Shown: in pieces, positions 60,044-64,000 of the stretch
Numbering within the stretch: the stretch's first letter is position 1
Layout: each line of letters opens with the position of its first letter
Translations under genes and position numbers: made by a program
DNA from: CAZHFW01 sp964531675
GTDB lineage: Bacteria; Planctomycetota; Phycisphaerae; Phycisphaerales; UBA1924
Direction: 5' to 3'
DNA length: 64,000 nt
Assembly (NCBI GenBank): GCA_964531675.1
Contig: CAZHFW010000010.1
Location: forward strand, 39,473 to 103,472
Notes under the pieces: model-generated
Told to the model about the DNA's origin: nothing
What the model saw: only the letters and a program-made list of their open reading frames with translations
The model's database searches: none

Positions 60044-60532
60044 ATGATGATTTACGTGATTACGACGCTCGCGTACTTTCTTACGTGGACGACCTATGGA
60101 GCCCGGCTGCATGGCGATGCTCGGGGGACGGTCGATTGGAATCACAACAGGCCCGGGACGGCGTTTCTCGAGCATGAGCCCGGCAGGATTGGTGCGATGC
60201 GGGAGCGGATGGTGGATCGACCGTATGTACTCTGTGATCTCGGGCGGGGGATCGTTGAGCGGGTGATGCGGGAGCACGCAGCGGTGCGGCGATGGGAGAT
60301 TCACGCGATCAACGTGCGCACGAATCATGTGCATGTGGTGGTGGATTGCCGGGGATCGCACACGCCGGAGCTTGCGATGCAGCAGTTCAAGTCGTGGGCG
60401 ACGCGAAGGCTCGTGGAGGCGGGGCTTGCGGAGCGCGATCAGAAGCTCTGGACCGATCATGGGAGCACGCGATACCTCAACGATTCGGATTCGTTGATGT
60501 CGGCGATTGAGTATGTCTCGAATCGGCAGTAG
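60044..60532 (+). CDS. Y1/IS200-like (RAYT-type) transposase
   Basis: This 162-residue protein belongs to the Y1 HUH transposase group, the family of REP-associated tyrosine transposases. It begins with LAYFLTWTTYGARLHGD, has the metal-binding HUH motif in RTNHVHVVVD, and the helix FKSWATRRLVEAG where relatives carry the catalytic tyrosine. Here a Trp stands at that place. C-terminal TRYLND and IEYVSN hold other tyrosines that might serve. Palindromes of subfamily B lie 4 nt before the ATG and 1 nt after the stop, in opposite orientation, as expected for a RAYT and its REP targets. Confidence 0.85.
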   Translation: MMIYVITTLAYFLTWTTYGARLHGDARGTVDWNHNRPGTAFLEHEPGRIGAMRERMVDRPYVLCDLGRGIVERVMREHAAVRRWEIHAINVRTNHVHVVVDCRGSHTPELAMQQFKSWATRRLVEAGLAERDQKLWTDHGSTRYLNDSDSLMSAIEYVSNRQ

Positions 60533-60561
60533 GCGAACGAGCCCCACGCGCGAGCGTGGGG
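60533..60561 (+). repeat. REP-like palindrome, subfamily B (copy 4)
   Basis: GCGAACGAGCC leads into CCCCACGC / GCGTGGGG with loop GCGA. It starts at the base after the transposase stop codon and lies 4 nt before the stop of the next, opposing gene. Confidence 0.85.
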
Positions 60562-60565
60562 TCGA

Positions 60566-62026
60566 TCACAGAGCTTTCCTGAACTCCTCCGCATGCTTCT
60601 CAACGAACTGCTCAGCCGCCTTGATGATGCGGGGCGAGAGCTTTGAGAGCGATTTGTCGATCATGTCCAGCTTGTCGAGAACGGCCGGCTTAATGGCTTC
60701 GTATTCGGGTGTCTTGCCCGTCACGCGTGCCCCCTTCATTTTGAGCCCCAGCAATGCCGCTGCCGACTCGATCTGCTTTGCCGCCGGGGCCAAGTCCAGC
60801 TCTCGGGCACCGATGCAGGCAAGCCCAATGATGTCGCGGCAGTTGAGGATCGCGACCGCGAGGCTTTCATCAATGAGCTCGGTCGCCAACTCGAACGCGC
60901 GGACGATACCAGCGAGGTTCTCCGGAAGTGCGGCCGGATTGTCTTCGAGCAGATCGATCAGTTTCGAGAGCTTCGGTATCTGCTTGCAGGCCTTGAGCAC
61001 GTCTCGGATGAGCGTTGGTCCGGAGCCCTTGTGTTTTCCAAGCAGCTTTGCCAGCGCCTTGGCTTCCACTTGGGTCCGCGTCGGATCGCTGGCTGCGGAA
61101 AGTTCCAGAATGACGATCAGCGTATGAGTGACAGGCCAGTTCGAGGGGTCTTTGGCGAACTTGATCTGAAGCGACTCATAGAGAGACCACAGCAAGGCCT
61201 GATCGGGCGGCGTGTACCGCGTCTTCATCCGCTGAAGCTCGCCCTCGATCATTCGCTTCGGGGCGTCAAAAACTTCGTAGTCAGGGTCTGCTCCTCGGAT
61301 GGCGATCAATGCTTCGCGCAGCAAACGATTGTCGAGGTGGAGGCACTTCGGACTCGAAAGCAGCGCAAGACCCGCAGCCGGATCGAGGTACCAGAGTCCT
61401 CTGGCTATGTCCTGCTCGGCAAATTCTGCTTCCCAGCCGCTTCCCTTAAGTCGGTGCTCTCCGGTGACGCAGGGCGTGAGAGCGCGGAACATCGCGGAGT
61501 AGAAGGCGGGTGATCCCTCATTGCGAAAAGAAGCGAGGCCCGCGCCGTTCGCGATTGCGCCGCACACGAAGAGATCGTGACTCTTCAGCCCGTCCTCTAA
61601 CGCGGGAAGGGATGACTTGCGGGCCATCCAGGCAAGGCACTGGTAGCTCGCCCGCTTTAGGCCAACCTCGGCAGACTTGACGTGCTGCAGAAGCACGAGC
61701 TCGAAGGAGTTCGGGGCGTTCGTCCGAAGCCAGTTCCAAGCGTGGTGCTGGTCACTTGGCGTGTCCGGCCATTCCCAGTCGCAGAGTCTTGCGAGCGATG
61801 CAATCGCCAGCAAGCGGGACGCGGTGCGAGCCCGGATCTTCGTGCGCTGTGGCCTGGAAAGACTGGCGTCGGCGTCCGCGGCTTGTTGCTCCGCAAGAAT
61901 CCGATGCACCAACTCTGTGCGCTGACTCTCTTCCGTCATTGTGCGGTACAGCTTCGCGACTGCGTCGGGTGATTCCGGAATTGTGAGCGGTGATCGCGCG
62001 GGTTCGGCTGGCAGCTTCTTGGGCAC
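60566..62026 (-). CDS. uncharacterised helical protein between palindromes
   Basis: I do not recognise this 486-residue protein. It is mostly alpha-helical, with HEAT- or TPR-like stretches (VGLKRASYQCLAWMARKSSL and FVCGAIANGAGLASF), no signal peptide and no membrane helix. A lysine-rich C-terminus ends in EKHAEEFRKAL. Its codon and base use is less GC-rich than that of neighbours, which suggests recent acquisition. Subfamily B palindromes in convergent orientation bracket it closely. GTG 62026 follows a TAATAT box by 6 nt. Confidence 0.75.
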   Translation of the reverse strand: MPKKLPAEPARSPLTIPESPDAVAKLYRTMTEESQRTELVHRILAEQQAADADASLSRPQRTKIRARTASRLLAIASLARLCDWEWPDTPSDQHHAWNWLRTNAPNSFELVLLQHVKSAEVGLKRASYQCLAWMARKSSLPALEDGLKSHDLFVCGAIANGAGLASFRNEGSPAFYSAMFRALTPCVTGEHRLKGSGWEAEFAEQDIARGLWYLDPAAGLALLSSPKCLHLDNRLLREALIAIRGADPDYEVFDAPKRMIEGELQRMKTRYTPPDQALLWSLYESLQIKFAKDPSNWPVTHTLIVILELSAASDPTRTQVEAKALAKLLGKHKGSGPTLIRDVLKACKQIPKLSKLIDLLEDNPAALPENLAGIVRAFELATELIDESLAVAILNCRDIIGLACIGARELDLAPAAKQIESAAALLGLKMKGARVTGKTPEYEAIKPAVLDKLDMIDKSLSKLSPRIIKAAEQFVEKHAEEFRKAL

Positions 62027-62032
62027 GGATAG

Positions 62033-62038
62033 ATATTA
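62033..62038 (-). promoter_or_regulatory. -10 box 6 nt before a GTG start
   Basis: TAATAT on the minus strand, then CTATCC, then GTG 62026. No Shine-Dalgarno sequence is present. Confidence 0.58.
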
Positions 62039-62069
62039 CATAACTGGCGCCATCGGCAAAAACGAGAAA

Positions 62070-62103
62070 CCCCACGCTTGCGCGTGGGGCTCGTTGGCGT
62101 TGG
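62070..62103 (-). repeat. REP-like palindrome, subfamily B (copy 5)
   Basis: CCCCACGC / GCGTGGGG with loop TTGC is followed by CTCGTTGGCGTTGG. It lies 17 nt before the pckA stop codon and closes the repeat cluster on the right. Confidence 0.85.
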
Positions 62104-62120
62104 ATTTTCCGATGGCGTGC

Positions 62121-63716
62121 TTAGACGCGCGGGCCGGCGGCGCGGACGTTGTCGGGCAGGTCCATGGACTTGTCGTTGGCGCGGAAGAGCGAGGCGAGCT
62201 TCTTGGCTTGCGTGTCGTACGCGGCGCCGTCCTTCCACGTGTTGCGGGGGCGGAGGACTTCGCTCGGGACGCCCGCGACGGCGTCGGGGAGCGGGAGGCC
62301 GAAGATCTCATCGGGCGTGAACTTGGCGTTGGCCAGAGAGCCATTGAGGATGGCGGTGACGAACGCGCGGGTGTAGGCGAGCTTGAAGCGGGAGCCTGTG
62401 CCGTAGGGGCCGCCGGTCCAGCCTGTGTTGAGGAGCCAGACGTTGGCGTTGTGTTTCTTGATCTTCTCGGCGAGCTGCTGGGCGTAGGAGATCGGGGGGC
62501 GGGGGAGGAAGACGCCGCCGAAGCAGGGGGAGAAGTTGGGCTCGGGCTCCTTCACGCCCGCCTCGGTGCCGGCGAGCTTGGAGGTGTAGCCATTGACGAA
62601 GTAGTACATGGCCTGCTCGGGCGTGAGCTTGGAGACGGGGGGCATGACGCCGTAGGCGTCGGCGGTGAGGAAGATGACGTTCTTGGGATGGCCGCAGACC
62701 GAGGGGATGACGGCGCCTTCGATGAAGTCGACGGGGTAGGTGACGCGGGTGTTCTCGGTGAGCTTGGCGCTGTCGTAATCCGGGACACGGGTGACGGGGT
62801 CGACGACGGTGTTCTCGAGGACAGAGCCGAAGCGGATGGCGTTCCAGATCTCGGGCTCGCCTTCCTTGGAGAGCTTGATGCACTTGGCGTAGCAGCCGCC
62901 TTCGAAGTTGAAGACGCCGGTGTCGGACCAGCCGTGCTCATCATCGCCGATGAGGGCGCGGTGGGGGTCGGCCGAGAGGGTGGTCTTTCCGGTGCCCGAG
63001 AGGCCGAAGAAGAGGGCGGCGTTGTCGCCGGTCTTGCGGTCGACGTTGCACGAGCAGTGCATGGGGAAGACGCCGACCTCGGGCATGTCGTAGTTCATGG
63101 CGTAGAAGATGCTCTTCTTCATTTCGCCGGCGTATTCGGTCCCGATGATGACGACGATCTTGCGGGTGATGGACTGGGCGATGAGGACCGGGCCGGGCAC
63201 GCCGATGGCCTTGGCCTCTTCGGGGGTCAGGCGGCGCTTGCCGGCGTTGATGATGGTCCAGTCCTTCTTGAAGGGAACCGGCGCGCCGGCGGCCTTGGTG
63301 CCCTGGCGGATGAAGAGGGTCTGTGCGAAGAGCGAGTGCCAGGCCTGCTCGGTGACGACCTGCACGCCCAGGCGGTGCTTGGGGTCGGCGCCGGCGTAGC
63401 CCTCGAACTTGTAGATGGTGGGGCGGGAGTTGAGGTGGTCGATGGCGATCTTGGCGGCCATGTCGAAGCCCGCGGAGGAGAGCTTCATGTTGACCTTGCC
63501 CCACCAGATCTTGTTGGTGATCTCGGGGACGTCTTCGAGGAACTTGTCCTTGGGGGAGCGGCCTGTGCGGTCGCCGGTGAGGCAGGTGAGGGCGCCGTTG
63601 GCGGCGAGCTGTCCCTCGTGGTTGGCCAGCGCCATCTCGACCAGCTGGGCCGAGGAGAGATTCGAGCGGGTGCGGGCGGGGGAAAGGTCGAGACGATCGA
63701 GAACGGAAGTGCCCAT
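62121..63716 (-). CDS. pckA: ATP-dependent phosphoenolpyruvate carboxykinase
   Basis: PckA converts oxaloacetate and ATP to phosphoenolpyruvate, CO2 and ADP, the first step of gluconeogenesis. The 531-residue protein has LTGDRTGRSPKDKF, the kinase-1a loop GLSGTGKTT (238-246), the metal-site IGDDEHGWSD, and NTGWTGGPYGTGSRFKLAYT near the C-terminus, all typical of the ATP-type enzyme. GAGGG lies 5 nt before ATG 63716. It would let carbon from acetyl-CoA, such as that from pyrimidine breakdown, flow to sugars and the cell wall. Confidence 0.96.
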   Translation of the reverse strand: MGTSVLDRLDLSPARTRSNLSSAQLVEMALANHEGQLAANGALTCLTGDRTGRSPKDKFLEDVPEITNKIWWGKVNMKLSSAGFDMAAKIAIDHLNSRPTIYKFEGYAGADPKHRLGVQVVTEQAWHSLFAQTLFIRQGTKAAGAPVPFKKDWTIINAGKRRLTPEEAKAIGVPGPVLIAQSITRKIVVIIGTEYAGEMKKSIFYAMNYDMPEVGVFPMHCSCNVDRKTGDNAALFFGLSGTGKTTLSADPHRALIGDDEHGWSDTGVFNFEGGCYAKCIKLSKEGEPEIWNAIRFGSVLENTVVDPVTRVPDYDSAKLTENTRVTYPVDFIEGAVIPSVCGHPKNVIFLTADAYGVMPPVSKLTPEQAMYYFVNGYTSKLAGTEAGVKEPEPNFSPCFGGVFLPRPPISYAQQLAEKIKKHNANVWLLNTGWTGGPYGTGSRFKLAYTRAFVTAILNGSLANAKFTPDEIFGLPLPDAVAGVPSEVLRPRNTWKDGAAYDTQAKKLASLFRANDKSMDLPDNVRAAGPRV

Positions 63717-63931
63717 GGGAGCCCTCAGTGATTGGCCACAAGCCATGGTGCCGGGGGGTCTCCAGTCTGCCGTCAACGACGGCCCACACGACACAACCTT
63801 GTGGAATTACGAGCCTATCCCCGGACAGCGGGGTAGGCAAAGGCGTGCGGAGTTCGGTCGGAGGGTTTGCCGGGGGGGCGCAGGGGTCGTATTGTCACGG
63901 TCCCGGCGGCCCAATCGGGCTTTCGGGCGAT

Positions 63932-64000
63932 GGTGGTCATAGCTCAGTTGGTTAGAGCACCGGGTTGTGATCCCGGGGGTCGCGGGTTCGAGTCCCGTTG
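63932..64000 (+). tRNA. tRNA-His (anticodon GTG), truncated by window end
   Basis: The 5' part includes the extra G at -1 typical of tRNA-His, acceptor arm GTGGTCA, D arm TAGCTCAGTTGGTTAGAGC, anticodon stem CCGGG/CCCGG around TTGTGAT (anticodon GTG), and T arm GCGGG TTCGAGT CCCGT. The window ends two bases into the 3' acceptor strand, which begins TG as expected. Confidence 0.93.

Noticed and set aside
58936..62103. CRISPR array from the repeated palindromes
   Set aside because: Copies alternate in orientation, spacing is irregular and genes lie between them; no cas genes are present.

Overview
The window is GC-rich bacterial DNA that most resembles a planctomycete of the class Phycisphaerae. 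The pointers are a DUF1800/DUF1501 gene pair, a secreted protein with a PEP-CTERM-like tail ending in an arginine run, a beta-helix secreted protein, Hanks-type kinase signalling, lipid A/Kdo synthesis (waaA) and a complete murE-murF-mraY block. The last two imply a diderm cell with DAP-type peptidoglycan. This placement comes from gene content, not from a phylogeny.

Layout. 0.1-5.1 kb: DUF4126 membrane protein, PEP-CTERM-like secreted protein, DUF1800 and DUF1501 proteins. 5.1-8.7 kb (minus): waaA followed by an exported glycoside hydrolase family 2 enzyme. 8.8-18.6 kb: a complete reductive pyrimidine catabolism cluster. An NCS1 permease faces a minus-strand run of preT, preA, dihydropyrimidinase, beta-ureidopropionase, semialdehyde dehydrogenase and class III aminotransferase, which together would take uracil or thymine to beta-alanine or its homologue and then to acyl-CoA. 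18.8 kb: tRNA-Val. 19-28.6 kb: ABC-2 exporter, class V aminotransferase, YeiH-type membrane protein, GT4 glycosyltransferase, amidohydrolase, lipoprotein and a SpoU methyltransferase. 28.7-36.4 kb: envelope and signalling genes (thioredoxin-fold protein, trypsin-like lipoprotein, trmL, amidase, Ser/Thr kinase with a metallophosphoesterase, beta-helix protein). 36.5-40.4 kb: carB with a large insertion. 40.7-45.6 kb: sigma/anti-sigma pair, ispD, membrane-anchored redoxin and a Kazal-like secreted peptide. 46-49.4 kb: lexA, a 1.4-kb sparsely coding stretch and dprA. 49.5-57.6 kb: SpoIID-like lipoprotein, queA, murE, murF, mraY. 57.6-62.1 kb: a repeat-rich accessory zone. 62.1-64 kb: pckA and tRNA-His, which is cut by the window end.

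Three patterns cut across the annotation. First, a superfamily of short palindromes has an invariant 5' GAGCC and usually a GCAA loop, while the stem arms change in a compensatory way. One subfamily clusters around a Y1/RAYT-type transposase and brackets an uncharacterised 486-codon gene. Second, a four-helix-bundle (23S rRNA IVS-type) gene sits in a 475-bp unit bordered by GGCC-rich inverted repeats that exactly fills the mraY-tpiA gap, and a gene-less copy of the same repeat provides the stop codon of trmL. Third, many start codons lie 5-7 nt downstream of a TANNNT -10 hexamer with no Shine-Dalgarno sequence, which suggests that leaderless transcription is common here. All functional statements are inferred from sequence motifs; no database search was run.
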